Shown here: one piece after another, positions 49,689 through 62,800 of the stretch
Layout of the letters: each line of letters starts with the position of its first letter
Position numbering within the stretch: position 1 is the first letter of the stretch
Assembly (NCBI RefSeq): GCF_964199755.1
Contig: NC_133930.1
Coordinates: 35,638,652 to 35,702,651 of the forward strand
Source of the DNA: Larus michahellis
Taxonomy: Eukaryota; Chordata; Aves; Charadriiformes; Laridae
Direction of reading: 5' to 3'
Length of the DNA stretch: 64,000 bases
Program-made: the position numbers and the translations under genes
The notes under the pieces: generated by a model
Databases searched by the model: none
The model's input: only the letters and a program-made list of their open reading frames with translations
Told to the model about the DNA's origin: nothing

Positions 49689-52600
49689 CAAATTCACATT
49701 CCAATCCAGACATATCTGGTTTTTAAAAAGAAAAAAAAAAAAGAAAAAAGAAAATAATATCTGAAACCAACAAAATCGACTTTAAAAAAAAGTCCTGACT
49801 GTGAAACTGTTTTTTGTCAGCTGTAATCTCACTTACAGTGTTGTTCTGATGGATACTGACTCAACCACACAATATGAAAAACATAAAGCAAATTAATCAA
49901 AGCATATTCACAGCATCCCCATTATCATCCACAAATGAGTTCTGAACAGATGCATGCAGTGTGCACATACATGAATGATAAGCAGTAGTCCTGACAGTCC
50001 CTTGCCTTCCTGGTGTCAGATGGTGTACAACTCCACATAAAGTTGCTAAGTGCAGCACAGGAAACGCTTACTGTGAAGGCCTGTCCACACTGACCACTGT
50101 TATTACATGACCATAAAAGCACATTTGTGCTTATCATCGTAACGCTAACTGCGATCTACTCATAAAGCGCTCATGTGTTTACTTCTTACGATTTCTCCCC
50201 CTCTCTCCTCCTCATTCCCCTGGTACGGGAATTTCCTGCAGTGTAGAAACTGGTCAGGATGCCTGTAACTGTTGTTTCCACGCATTTGCGCTTCATATTT
50301 CCTTGGTTTGCTGCTGAGAAAAAAAGCAGCCAGGCATGCAGTGAAAATAACTTCAGCATTCACTGAATGAAGAGATAAGAATAAATTACCACAGTAAAGA
50401 GGGGCCACTGAGCCCCGGATGGACAGAGGCCATTCTGAGAAAGACCAGCGTAAGGTTGCAAACCCTGCTGATGCTCTGATAAGGAGAGATGCCTCCCTTA
50501 TTCAATTCTCACTTACAGCAGTGGCAATCGGTAATCTAGTTAAAGTATGTACCAGCCCATAATATCTGTCAGGGAAACGATGTGCAGAAATGTGTGGACA
50601 AGTTCTGGCACTCTGCTCAGTAGTGTCCCTTTTCCGCTGTCAGCAGTACTGTTGGATTCTCCTAATATAATTACATTGACTTTTATTCAATTAAGTGCCA
50701 TTCCTAGCCTTAAAAAAAAGCTACTTTATCAATTGATTCAGGTGTAATGCAATAATAAAGATGAACTCATGGCAGTGCATTAGCTCTGCTGTTCATAACT
50801 TCTGAACATAGGTTCATTCATAGCAGTCGATTTCCATTATGCAACCACAGTTCAAAAGAATTGATTCTTTTACATTCATTTCTTAATCTATTTCACTTGT
50901 GTTTAATAGTCTCCCTAAATATCATATGCAAAAACAGTCTGTTAGGTACGAGAGGAACGACTTGTGAGAAAAAGTTCATTTATTTGGACACTGAAGTTTT
51001 GAAATCTCATGACAAAACCAAAGTCACAGAGGCTAAAACCTTGTCAGAATTAAGAATACTGTGTGCTGTCGGTACTAGCAACACACATTTCCAGTAGCTG
51101 AACGACCTCTGGGATAAGAGGGAAGGGAAAGTATGTTTTCATAGACACACCAGTGGAGAGTGCTTGGAGCCTGACCCTGCACCCCTTTCCCGTCTGCTGG
51201 ACAACTGAATGTAGCACTGCACCCTGAGGCACAGATGGAGCACCCCGTGCAGGGTGCTGCTTGAACACCGCCCTGCATAGAGGAGGCGTTTCTCAGGGCT
51301 GACAGCAGCCGTCCCAAAGCTCTTTTGGGAAAAGCTGAAAAGGGACTTCTGTGTAGAAGGAACATGACCACGTAGGTAAGGATGGCTACAAATAACGGAT
51401 CCACAAGCAAAAAAAATGGAATTAAGAAAGAAGAGTCTGGGTAAAGGCAGAATAGAAAGAGAAGTGGTACAGACCAGGAAGTTTAAAACCGGAGATGTTC
51501 TGGGGAAAGACAAGCACTGGCAATGGCCAAATAGAATAGGGTTGAGTTTAGGAGCAGAAATGAAAGCTATGCTTTCATATGCTATGAAGCTATGAAGACT
51601 ATTATTCAGGTGAAAAGGCAGAAGAGTATGTGACCGACAACCTGTACTCTGACACAGTAGCTGCAAACAGCAGTCAGAGAGACGTGAGAACAAGAAAGTA
51701 GCATTACAAATATTGGCCAAGCCCATACTATCTTTTGTCTTGATAACTTTAACTATTTCTTTGCCTCTCTCATCCAATACTGATCTTCCTTGCTTTTTTT
51801 TTTTCTTGTGAAACTCAGCCATCCTAAAGTGCTCCAGTAGTTCCTAGACCCCCTTTTACATACCAAATTGAAGTATTCCATCTTAATCCAACTCCTTCTC
51901 CCCTGCTTTGTCACTCCCAAATCTTAGCAAGTCCTGTACCAGCCTTCAGCCAATGTTAGCCACCTTGTCATCTGTTCACCTGCTCCTCCCCATGACTTCT
52001 GCAGTTTCTTGCTTCAGCTGTTCTGTTCCCTGATATGACTTATGATGCCGCTACCCCTTCCTCTTCTGAATACTGCTCCCAGGTACGTGTAAACAATGTT
52101 CCCCGAGTAAGGTGAGGCACAGCTTGGGCAGAGTGATTTATGCCAGTGCATGAACACTGCTATCAAACAGGCGGAAAATCATGGAGTAAGATACGCCAAC
52201 ATCAGCTGAGCTTCAGCTTGCCATGGCTCCATTATTCCTCATACCTGAGCTAGCTAATTTAAGGCCATCTCTGTTGTCTTTTGCCCTGTAGTTTCTGCTG
52301 TATCCACAGGGAAAAAAACTTGAAGAACCTAAATGAATGGCATAGGCATACACGTGTATAGAAAACAAAATATTTGACCTTATAAATTGCTTTGAATGAC
52401 TTTGGACTTCTTGGACTGCTTATTTGTCCATCAACTACCAAAACGAGATTTGATCCTGGCAATGGAAATGTTGCGTAAAGACAGCTGGTGAATGAAGTCT
52501 TCCAGGCAGGAATATGAGGTCAAAAGAGCTTAACTAAAGGCGTACATCACTCAGCTCCAGATCTACCCCATCCTAGGCAACAAGGGATGGTGAAGAGGGG

Positions 52601-52992
52601 TAGTCCTGAGAATTTAAAATACTATGTGTGCCAAAGAATGTCCAAACATCTGTTTAGCTCTCTACTAGATGTCATGTACCCTTAAAAATGAGGAGAGTAT
52701 GTTTTGAGATGTAGCTTCTTGTGGCAAGGAGTTTTAGCGAAGTCTAGTTTATTTTAGGAAGCCCAGAATGCCCAATTTTTCCACATAATTAGCATTCTTC
52801 TTTCACGTTACTATTCATGAATTTGACATATGGTGGGCAAAAGTGTGTGGAAAAATTCATTCTCACCAGAATGAATTCAGCTTTCTGAATTCGATGATCT
52901 TAAGAATGGATCAGTGCCGCTGTAGGGATGATAATGATAATGATGATACACATGAAATCTGTGGTTGTGGCGAAGTGGCAAGGGTATCTCAC

Positions 52993-53145
52993 CTCCCGGT
53001 TCACCACTGCCCTTTCAGACAGGAGCTTCAGTAGCAGCACAATACAGAGTGCTACAGCAACTATAGCAGCTCTCTGACTGTTGGCACGATCCCACTGGTG
53101 GTAGTATTTTCCTTCCCTGTGAAGTTCACGGAAGTATTCTTCCAT
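52993..53145 (-). CDS. Candidate exon for a single-pass membrane microprotein in the BNC2 intron
   Basis: I do not recognise this protein. The frame starts at an ATG with A at -3 and G at +4 and runs 51 codons to GAG, followed at once by GTGAGA, a consensus 5' splice site in phase 0. Residues 1-25 are charged and aromatic (MEEYFRELHREGKYYHQWDR). Residues 26-43 form a hydrophobic segment, AAIVAVALCIVLLLKLLS. Residues 44-51 are polar (ERAVVNRE). The frame stays open past the donor only as low-complexity Ile. A TATA-like TTATAATA lies about 95 bases upstream on the same strand, which is weak promoter evidence. The charged, membrane, charged order with an exact donor is unusual for a chance frame. 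It may be an alternative first exon of BNC2, an independent small gene or a lncRNA exon, or it may be chance. Confidence 0.35.
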
Positions 53146-55742
53146 AATTAGAATTCATTGTCAGTTCCACCCCACCTACTACTAGCGAGCTCCTCTAGTA
53201 AGAGATGCACTATGCATCAACAGAAGAAAGGGTATTATAAGCCTAGGAAATATGGTCAATTAAACGTACATGCCATTTACACAGCTCATAAATCCAGACC
53301 AGGTTCTCTTCAGCAGTTTCTTTCTACACTTGTCAATGAATCTGATTTTGTTAATTTACTATCCATTTGTTGGAAAGAAAAATGTAAAGGCCGCTTTATT
53401 TTAGTTTATTTTTATTTAGTCAGTCTTTTTATTTCTTTTTGAAGTGAGTGTGGAGGAATTTATCAGAGAGTAGAATTTGGCCTGGTGTAGAAGTTGGTAT
53501 GAATTATATTCATGACTCAAGGCCAACTTTGGATGCACCCATGGCTGCAGTCCTATCTGCACTAGGACAAACCTCATCTTTGATGCACACAGCAGAGTTA
53601 GGGAATTTGGATGATAAAGAGTACACTATTTAAATTCAAGTGTTATACAGAGCACAAAACAAACTGCATGAGAAATTGGGTTGAATGTGTTGTTCGCAGG
53701 TCGAGGCAGGGTAGGTTGTTGAAAATGAAACATAATGCATTATTTTCTTAATTTTTTAGTAAGACAAAAATATGATTACACTTAAATATTAAGGGGATGA
53801 GAGAAAAAGAATGAGAATGATACAGCTGCATAACTGTTAGGGCAGTCAATTAGGGACTATGGAAAACCGTTTTCCAGTCCCTGACACAGTGAGACAGAAA
53901 GGCCAAACCAACAGTTAAATGTCCTAGCCATTGTCCCCTTGCTCCTCCTTGGCTGACTGTAAGGGACAAAGTTCCCTGATGAAAATCTCACTCAAACATC
54001 AAAGCACACTGTATCGTTCATTAAAATTCTGAAATGAATAATTTCAACATTTCCAGCTGTATCCTACCACATCCTTTCTTCCTGTGTTTCCAAATAAAAC
54101 AATATCCCAATCTCCTGTACTTCAAGTGTTCTGAAAATGCATCTTCTCACAAATACATGATTTGCCAAAGTAATAACACCTAGTCCTATCATGCTAATAC
54201 AACAAAGAAGACACAGACAGGAGGTCACAGCAGGGGACCACCAGTCTTTGGGCAGCTTTGCTATAAGATACAATAAGTGATCCCAGCATTAAGTAATACA
54301 ATAAAATTATATTTGGAGACTTAATGCATTAAAAGTCAACATTAAATTCTTTTCTATTAAATTCTGTTCTTTCCAAGTAATACTCGATCTTTAGGTTTTT
54401 TTTAAAGAAGACAGAAGCTAATATTGGGTTACAAAACCTGAAACCACATAATCTTCAGCAGTTAGAAGAAGGTTCTGTTACAAAATGGAAGGCCAGGACA
54501 CACTCTTCCAGAGGTTTACGTACAGATTGGCAAACCTTTTATTAAAACGTTAGATATGGAAGTAACCGCTCCAGTTGTACAGGCCCCATAGAAGTTATCC
54601 TCCTGCTATACTTAGGTTAATACTAAACTCTGTCAATCTGGTTTGAAATACCATAAACAATAAAACTTTCATTATTCCTTCCATGAGACTTTTTCCACAC
54701 CTATCTTCAGCTCAGTATGCAGCCTACGTTTTTACCTATAATGAAATGTTAAAGCAAAGTCTCTTTGTTTCTATTCACCTCAAAGGCTGTCAATTAAGAT
54801 TTATGGTTTTGTTTAAAAATCTCACATGATTTTAATTCCTAATGCAATTTGCTAATATGGCAAAGTATTGCAGCTTTGCCTCGATTTCATATTCCTTTCC
54901 CGCTTATTTAAGTCTGAAACTCACAGAAAGGCTCAGAATATGTGAACATAACAGAAAGTAAACCTGGGGTCTTATGCTTTCTTAGAATCTTTGCAGACTG
55001 AAAGTGCTGAGTTTCATGCAGCTAAAATCAAAGAACCAGAAAGTAAGACTCTGGCTAAATATAACAATGTACATATTTATGAGAAGAGATATGGCCTTAA
55101 TTCTGATATGTCTTCAAGAAGGAAGCAGCAATCATTTTCCCCATTTACTAAGAGAATCAACAATAAAACAGTTCCTGGAATTTAATTAGTAATGTAAAAT
55201 GTTAAAGAAATTGTTTTCTCTGTTGCTGTTCTAATTTTGCCACTCTCTCAGCAGTCTTTGATAGAGGTTGTTGGGGTTTTTTTGTCAAGTAAAAAAAATA
55301 TCCATAAATCTAAGCGAAGCTAATAAAGGTTTGAAATCCTGATCTGACCTAAATTATAAAATTCACATTTATCTGAATGGGGCCAAGGTTTCAGTCTGTG
55401 TGCTAGCGCTTCCATGTGTCTGATCATGTTTAGTTTGCCTCTACATGTAAGGGGAAATGTAGGGATAGGGGCTAGACTTCAGAACAATGAGGGAAGACAA
55501 AATACTATACTACCCAATGAAACCATGGCATTTTTACATGAACAGTTTGGGTATTAACATCAGTTCTTGAGGCTTTAAATTGCATAGAATCTGAAAAATA
55601 TTAACCTTTCATAGGAAGAAAATCCAAAAGGTAAAATACAGTTCAGCACCTATTAAAAAAAGTAAAAAAACAGTGCTTATTAAATGCAGGAAATAAAGGA
55701 CAAGCAAGTTCTTGCAAATTAAAGATGTGGAGCCCAGTCATT

Positions 55743-56048
55743 TCAATCCCTTTCAATATGAAACAAATCACTCACACTGGTCACGGAGACAGCTCCCTCT
55801 ACACTCAAATTATTCACTTGAAGATAAGCTCCCATCAAACTCTTTAGGGGTTTAACTAATTTACTGCACAGATACGGCACGTCTGTTGTAATAACAGGTA
55901 GGATGTATTGGGGTCGACCATTTATCAGAATTAGACTTCTTTTTTCAATTCGCAGTGAATTATGCTGCCTACACTGCTCCTCTTTCTCAGAGCTTCCCAT
56001 CCCCTTACGGCCCCTAATGTGGCAGGCAAACAAAATTGACAGTCTCAT
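55743..56048 (-). other. 101-codon frame with internal donor-like site; coding status unknown
   Basis: The minus frame has a balanced composition, with GRPQYILPVITTDVPYLCSK and VKPLKSLMGAYLQVNNLSVE as example stretches. A GTGAGT donor-like hexamer follows the codon for Ser in VSVTS. I recognise no domain, and the same DNA overlaps a plus-strand frame. It may be an unannotated exon, but a conserved non-coding block is as likely. Confidence 0.15.
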
Positions 56049-56049
56049 C

Positions 56050-56420
56050 TTGTCAACAAGGGGTGATTCTCCTGAGAAGCCATTTAACTTTGCAGAGGAA
56101 GCAATGTATTAATGTGCCTGTCCCAGGAATGTTAATCATCTTCAAGCTCCCTCTAACTTTGACACGAACGAAATCACCGAATTTGTTTACTAAATGAATC
56201 GTAATATGCTAATAAGAGAGCATGACATATATGGTAAAGCCAAACAGATGGTTTGTTTACTCCACTTTGCAACTTTATAAATGTTGTAACTCTGAAGATG
56301 TTAGTGAGAATTATTGGTTTGTTGGCAGTGGCAAACATGCCTTTTGCATACTTAATCCACAGTTAGACTCAGAAAACAATTTGTCATCGCCATGGAATGC
56401 ATAAAAAATGTTAATACTGA
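56050..56420. promoter_or_regulatory. BNC2: Putative conserved non-coding element (intronic)
   Basis: AT-rich, repeat-free sequence dense with factor-site-like words: CATTCCA/TGGAATG (TEAD-like) near 56394, TTTGCATA (octamer-like) near 56343, GTTTGTTTAC (forkhead-like) near 56250 and several TAATATGCTAAT-like homeodomain sites. No coding frame. This is called from texture only. Confidence 0.3.
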
Positions 56421-58299
56421 GATGGCATTTGGGGAGGCAGGAGAGCCGAGTGTGTGAGCAAATACTCAGGTTAAATGTGGAGCTGATATCTGATGGCAAT
56501 GTTTGCTACCAAATAATTTTTAATGTAAAATCTGACAGGTTCAGGATTCTTGAAAGGCCCAATAATTCAGTACATACCTGTTGAGGTGTTTAGTGAGACG
56601 GTCCTTATGGTGTGAACAGAATTACACTTTCACAACAGCTGTGTGTGCTCAGAAGCATCGAGGTCATGTCGCACTCTTAATATATTACTATTGTTGTCCA
56701 TTAAAGATCAAAAGATATTACAAACAAAAAGCACAACCACTGGCGTACTTGCCAAAGTTACTCAGAAACGATCAAAATTGTGTTGCAACACTTCAACCTC
56801 TCACTTTACTAGCTGCCTGGAAGCAAAACAGACTCATTACAAAATAGCCAGCACTCTTGTCTAATATCCGGACTGGTTGAGAAAGTTTAGAATAAAAAGA
56901 TTTATCTGATGGAATATTTCCTAAGTGAACTAACTCGGTGTAGTAATGTTACACGCACAAGAAGGTCATCATTGTATGACAAAGTCCTTCAATGGATATT
57001 ACAGATGCTCAGCACCATTGACAATCAGTCCAACTGCCATAAACTGTTCCTACAATCTACACATGCTCTATGGAAAAATCTATCCCTGTGCGGGCAATTC
57101 ACACAAGGCCCTGCACAGCAGTCATGCATTAGGTCCTCATCTCCTGTGTGTTGAAGCATTTTGCTCGTCCTTCACACAAGGTGTATTTCCCCTTACGAAG
57201 TCAACATCCAGGTAGAATCTGTTGGCAAACTGCACGAATTAACATTTATTTTCAAACCTAAATCATCTAAATGATACATGATCCAAGTTTTGTAGTCAGA
57301 AGTTTTCATCCTTCATATTGTTTTACTGTAACAACAGCCATGTAAAATGTGATGTTTGCAAGATTTTATGCAAACAGTCCCTTCAGTTCAGCATCCCACT
57401 CATGAATTTTACCGAGTTTCAAGTTTCAGTAAATGCATAAAAGATAAAACTCCGTCAGAACAGCAAGCTTCCCCCAATTCTGCTTTGAAACCAATTCTTT
57501 TCTCCCAGATATTGATGCACAGCAACACATTATTTCATGATTTGCTTAGAAGGTTCATAGACTCTTTACTGATTGCATTGTAAGTTCAAATTCATAATAT
57601 ACCCTCAGATCCAGGGATAGTTTTGTATGATTTCAGGTTCCACAGCAAGTATGTAAACCATTTATTTTGGTCGCAACACAATGGTAATTTTCATTCCCGC
57701 TGCTTTGTTTGTCTAAAAACGTTGTTTTTATTTATATAATACCAGAGGAACTATAAAACCAAATATAATGTGGCACTTCAACAGGGTTCCTCTATTAGTA
57801 ATTTTACATTACTAAATAAGTACCCCTTTCAGGTCAACTGATAGCTGATTATCCTATAACCTCCCTTCACTGACGCCCCAACTCCTCAGTAATTTCCATC
57901 CTCCGAGATTCTTCCATACATACTATTGTCAGCGGTTATTAAATTCTCAACTTTTTACCCATCCACAAGAGACTGTGCAAAGATATCTAAGGGAAGTATG
58001 AGTTCAGCTTGCTGTCCAAGGATTATTTTGGAAGAAACATTAGCGGCCGTCCCAGCCTGGCGCTTATATCTCATTTGAAACATCTACTCATTCCTGACCA
58101 ACAAAGAAAATTTCAATAAAGTACTTTTACTGGTTTAACAGCAGTGAGCTCCTGGGATTGTCAAAGTGCTCAGTCTTTTCCGAGGAGAGAAGGAATCAGC
58201 AGCTCAAATATAATTAACCTTCTATTCTCAATGCAAACTGCCACGCACAGGAGCTCTGCAGTCTATTAGTGAAGTTATAACGGCCAACAGGCAGAGGCA

Positions 58300-58620
58300 A
58301 AATTGGTCAAAAAGTTGGCTGCTGCTGTCATATTTTTAGAATTATGATTAATGACACTAATAATGTGGATGATTACTGATATGTGTATCTCCTGCAGTTT
58401 ATCATATTGCACTGGCTGCCTACGTCCACAATAAACATGATGCTATCATTTACCTCTTTATTGAAGGCAATCCTTCTCTTGAAGGAGCACATTCTAATTA
58501 CTTTGTAATGTTTTATGTCTTAAACATTTTGCAGCTCTGGACCTTGCCAACTGCTTCATGTCTACCATTGATTAATTACAGAATGTTTAATCAAAATTTA
58601 GAACCTAATGCAGTCATTTA
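58300..58620. promoter_or_regulatory. BNC2: Putative conserved non-coding element (intronic enhancer candidate)
   Basis: The block contains ATTATGATTAATGACACTAA, TTCTAATTACTTTGTAATG and CATTGATTAATTACAG, which are clustered TAAT homeodomain cores, plus PBX/HOX-like TGATTAAT. There are no microsatellites or transposon traces. Such clusters are typical of ultraconserved enhancers near developmental regulators, but conservation cannot be tested here. Confidence 0.35.
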
Positions 58621-58635
58621 TGAGCGTGCTGCAGT

Positions 58636-58790
58636 GCCAAGATAGTTAGGCTGTCGTCCCAAGCTTGGAGAGTGCTGGGTTCAAAATTAAATCCCAGAAA
58701 AGTGGAAGATGCCAAAGATTTTACCTTGAGTGATTTGGGTTTAAAATCTTACTTCAGTTGATGAATGACAGGCACCCACCCAAAATGAGA
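58636..58790 (+). mobile_element. Possible tRNA-derived SINE relic
   Basis: GATAGTTAGGCTGTCG resembles a box A. About 30 bases on, GGGTTCAAAATTAAATCCC resembles a box B followed by the T-arm return. It is degenerate; MIR or LF-SINE-like origin is possible. Confidence 0.3.
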
Positions 58791-59616
58791 GGTCTGTCTT
58801 GTGCATGTTTCTACGCTTGCATGTTCCTATTACATTTTTCTTCATCTTTAAATGTCTTCATTTTCCCCTTTATGCTGTTGTTGCTGCAGTAGCTTCTCAG
58901 CTCCTTTACAAGCCTTCCCTGCTGCTAGAGCTCTTGCAAACACCAGTCAAGAGAGTGTAGTTTTGAAGTGGTTAAACAAGTGAAAAATAATTTGCAGGGA
59001 CAAATACATAAGTTTTTTTTTAATGTGGATTTTTATGGTACTGTCATACAACCATTCACCGTTGAAGTTAAGTGTTTTTTTAATACCATTACTGAACTGC
59101 TGAAATGGATGCTAATATAGCTTGGAGTGCTAATGTCAAATACTGGTAATAAAAAAGACAGACTGCTGAATGAAATAATTTCAAGTAAAAAATAGAACAA
59201 AAGTGCTCTCACTCTCACTCTCCACTTTTATTGAATTGGGACTGACTGAGCCAATTGCTTTAGAAGTCTGTAAAACACAATTACTAGTGAGCTGACTGAC
59301 CCAGCAGTGCCCCTTCTGTGACAGAACAGACTAAAAAGGCTGCAGAATTAGTGCTGCTCCGCTATCTGGCTATCAGACCTGAGAGCCGTCCAGCGCAGGA
59401 TCTGCTATCCTTCCTGCCAGGGCCTCCCTCCTCCGCTCATGAAATCTTGATTCTCAGTCCTGCATAGTGTATCATCTGCCCGCATCTTCTTCTTGAAACA
59501 AGGGCTCATTTACCGTTTCTAAGGGGGAATCCAAGTATTTCTATCCATTGTATTTTTAGATCTTTATCTACCAACGAAGTTATACATAGGTCTTTCTTTC
59601 AGTACATGCATCCACA

Positions 59617-59633
59617 GACACACACACACACAT
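59617..59633. repeat. (CA)n microsatellite
   Basis: About eight CA units followed by TATATAAA. Confidence 0.8.
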
Positions 59634-59788
59634 ATATAAATGTTTGGGCTATTTTTATTTCCACATTTTTGTGCGTTAGACACAAAAATACAATGTAAGA
59701 TTTATGGGCAGCAAAATTAACTGTGTCCCGTTTGTATTTTCAGTTGTAAGTGGCTGAAGTGTAATTGCTTTTTTATTTTGGCATAACA

Positions 59789-59843
59789 AAGAAAAGGAGA
59801 GAGAGAGGGAGAGAGAGCGAGGAAGAGAGAGAAAGGAAAAAAA
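59789..59843. repeat. (GA)n polypurine tract
   Basis: AGAGAGAGGGAGAGAGAGCGAGGAAGAGAGAG-type run, purine-only except one C. Confidence 0.85.
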
Positions 59844-62800
59844 TGTATTGAACTGGAAGCGGGCAACACTTTTCCCTAGTTAATAAAATAAGCAATAAAG
59901 TTTGTAAAGCACTAGAATCAAAATCGCTAACACTGGAAATAACAACTTATAAAACTTAAAATTTACAGCTTATGTTTCAGACTCATATATGACATGGACA
60001 TGCAGCTTAGGGCTTTTTTTTCCCCCTTTCTCTTCAAAAAAAAAGAGGCAAAACCAAAGTGACAGCAAATCACATCCTTTCTTTCTGTCCCCCCACTCTC
60101 CCCCATACAAAACGAACCACTTTACATTTATACACAATGCCAACAAAGTCCTGCAATCCTTTCTTTTTTATGACAGTGTACATTTTTGGCAGATCTAAAA
60201 CTCTTTCATTTCTCTTCCAGGTCCATTTATATGAAGCTTGCAGGTGCCTTATGGCAAAAATGTTAAATTATTTCTTAGACAGATCTTTTTAAGTAATGCT
60301 TTTTAGGGCAAGCTTAAATGTGAAATGAGCTCTTAATTAAAAGAAAAAAAAAAGAAAAACTTGCTTAGCACAGGGCAAACTGCTCATTTAAAAGATGTTG
60401 CTGGGAAGTAGGAAGCACTACTAAAAGCCTTAGATTTTCTTTAGAAGTGGTGGGCTCAAAACTTCTGTCAGGAAATATCCAGTGTTTGCCATTAGAAGGT
60501 CAACATGGGCAGAGCCATAAGTGATATTACACCTGAGATATTCCTGTGTTACCTCAGATCCCGACAGACCATCTGAGGTATCACTAGTGCCATTGGGAAC
60601 GTTTTCGTGTACCTGCTTGATGTGAATGAGTGCTCTGTAGTGTATTACCTACAGCATAGTATCACGAATACTGGTACATGATGTGTGGCACAGCTGGCCA
60701 CCTTGCCTGAAGGCAAAGGACAGAAGACTGTGAGTCCTGCAGGTCAGGATTTAGGGGTAGTGCAAAGCCGTGCGCAGGGCCTTGCAGTGCACTTGCAGTG
60801 CCTATACAGACTCTCCTTCACACTGCCGAGTATTAACTCTCCTTGGTAACTCTGCATCTCTTCCTTCAGGATCGCCCTTAGACAAGTACTCAGCAGCCCA
60901 GTTATCTTTCCCCTTGTTTCTAACTGTTTCTAACTGCACAGCATACTCCTGCAATTACAGGCTCTAAGTAGAAGTTGCTATTACTGCCTGTCATATTTGC
61001 TCACCACCCGCAACTTGCATAACCATGAAAAGGTGCCCCAGATTTAGACAGGCTGGATTCTGGGTTTTCTTTTCCCCATGGCCCATAAATTGCCCAGTAT
61101 TTTTGAGTAACACCTTTTCACTAAGAAACACCCCCTTCCCACCTGTTTGCTGCAAACCCACCTTCAGGCCAGTGCCTCAGACATCAGCGGCTACAGCAAA
61201 TGGCTCCCTGTAATTCTTAACCAAACTATCTGCGTCCACTAGCCAAGACCTATCTAGTCAAAAAGCAATGGAATAGGAACCCAAATGAGCTTTGTTTTAC
61301 TACACTGTTTGCCTGCTACATAATTCTACTTCAAAAATTACCCCGTGCCTCCACAAACCTTAGGAATGACTGTATCTTTGGGATTAGGCCAACTGTGGAC
61401 CATGTCTACCTCTGTCTACCTCAGTATATCTATACTGACGAAGTTGGCACATGATCCTCCGAAACAGTGGTGTAGCTATTTGGAGTCATCTACACCTGGT
61501 AATATTATCCCCTTCTGCATTATCCTTTTTTCTAGGTCATTTCTATGACTTGCCTCACACGTTTTCTTACTTTCAGGCAAACTTAGTCTGAATTAGCCTA
61601 TGCCCCAGCACAGTCACTCGGTTCAGATTCTAATGAATGAAATGGCTCAAATCTAGGGGGATCATCATCATTAAGGGAGAAAAAATGGCCTCACCTACAA
61701 GTAATCTTTGGTTAGGCCATAAGATGTAAAGTTTGCCTTTTCAGGTGACAGTTTCTCTTTTCAGACAAACACAGCTGATGAATGTATCGTGTATGTGCGT
61801 ATGATGGCATTTACCTGCCTACTTAGTGTCTCTCACCTTCATCGAGAGCTGTAACACCAAAGGGCTGCAAACACACAGGTATTCCTGACACAGATTTGTC
61901 TCCCTCCCCCTTTCATTATGTCTCCCCAGACTCCTCCACCCGAGAGTACTACATCACTCGGGTTACAGTGTCCTGTTCCGTTTTCACGCATCCAGGCTTT
62001 TGGGAGTAGTGCCCTGGTGCTATCTTGTATCTGTAAAGTACAGCTTCCTCCACTGTAGCAGAAATCTTAAAGTCTTCTGCTCTTAAGTTTAAAAGAACAG
62101 CTAGAGCCTTTCTCTGCAGGAAGGTAGGTAGGTAGATGTTCTGTTTACCCCACTTCCAAAAGACTCTGGGGAAGATGGGACGTCTCTGTATATGGGGAAC
62201 AGCTTTACGTTTACTCAGATAAGTGGAAAACACTCAATTTTCTCCCACTCCCTGGAGAAGAGTTTTGGTTCTTCCAGTTATTTCCTAGGAACCTAGGGGC
62301 AAGCAGGAAATTATGAATAAGCATTCATGCTCCTAGTCCTGTCTTCCCAAATATTCTCTTTCACCAAACACAAAACACACAGAACCTGTGCAGGAAACTT
62401 CGACAAACCAATTTAAACATTTACACTATTTTTCACAATGCATACCAGTACAAAATGTTGCTCAATGCATGTTTTGCTTTTGGCTAGTATTTTCAATGCT
62501 TTACTTATGCTTACCAACTATCTTAATCCTGGTGTAGCAGTTTATTAAAATAAACTTTTTGGTCACTGAAAATTCCTTGACTTATTTTGCAAGTTCACAC
62601 AAAAATGAGACTTCTTGCACTGCACAAGAAACTGTACTCTCACTCTCAAAGTGATACCATTTTGTGTACCAAAAGAGAACAAGATAACAAAGGCAGCAGA
62701 TCATTTTAAAAAACAACCACCACCTCCAACTCAAACCCAAAACAGATGAATATGTGTAGTTGGAATAGACTTCCCTCCATGCCAGAACTGATCCTGCGAT

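Larger units (their letters stand above)
47267..52992 (-). other. BNC2: BNC2 intron, 3' part
   Basis: No further exon is recognised here. The segment holds TG/TA repeats near 47.7 kb and purine-rich tracts at 48.8 and 49.6 kb. A 227-codon minus-strand frame at 51139-51822 has Ser/Leu/Cys-rich, domain-free composition and looks like a chance ORF. If the exon-like ORF at 52993-53145 is real, its downstream partner exon should lie in this interval or be the BNC2 terminal exon itself. Confidence 0.8.

Noticed and set aside
51139..51822. 227-codon minus-strand ORF, the second-longest open frame in the window
   Set aside because: Ser/Leu/Cys/His-rich, no domain, poly-Lys start from an A run and no splice signals at its ends; typical chance ORF.
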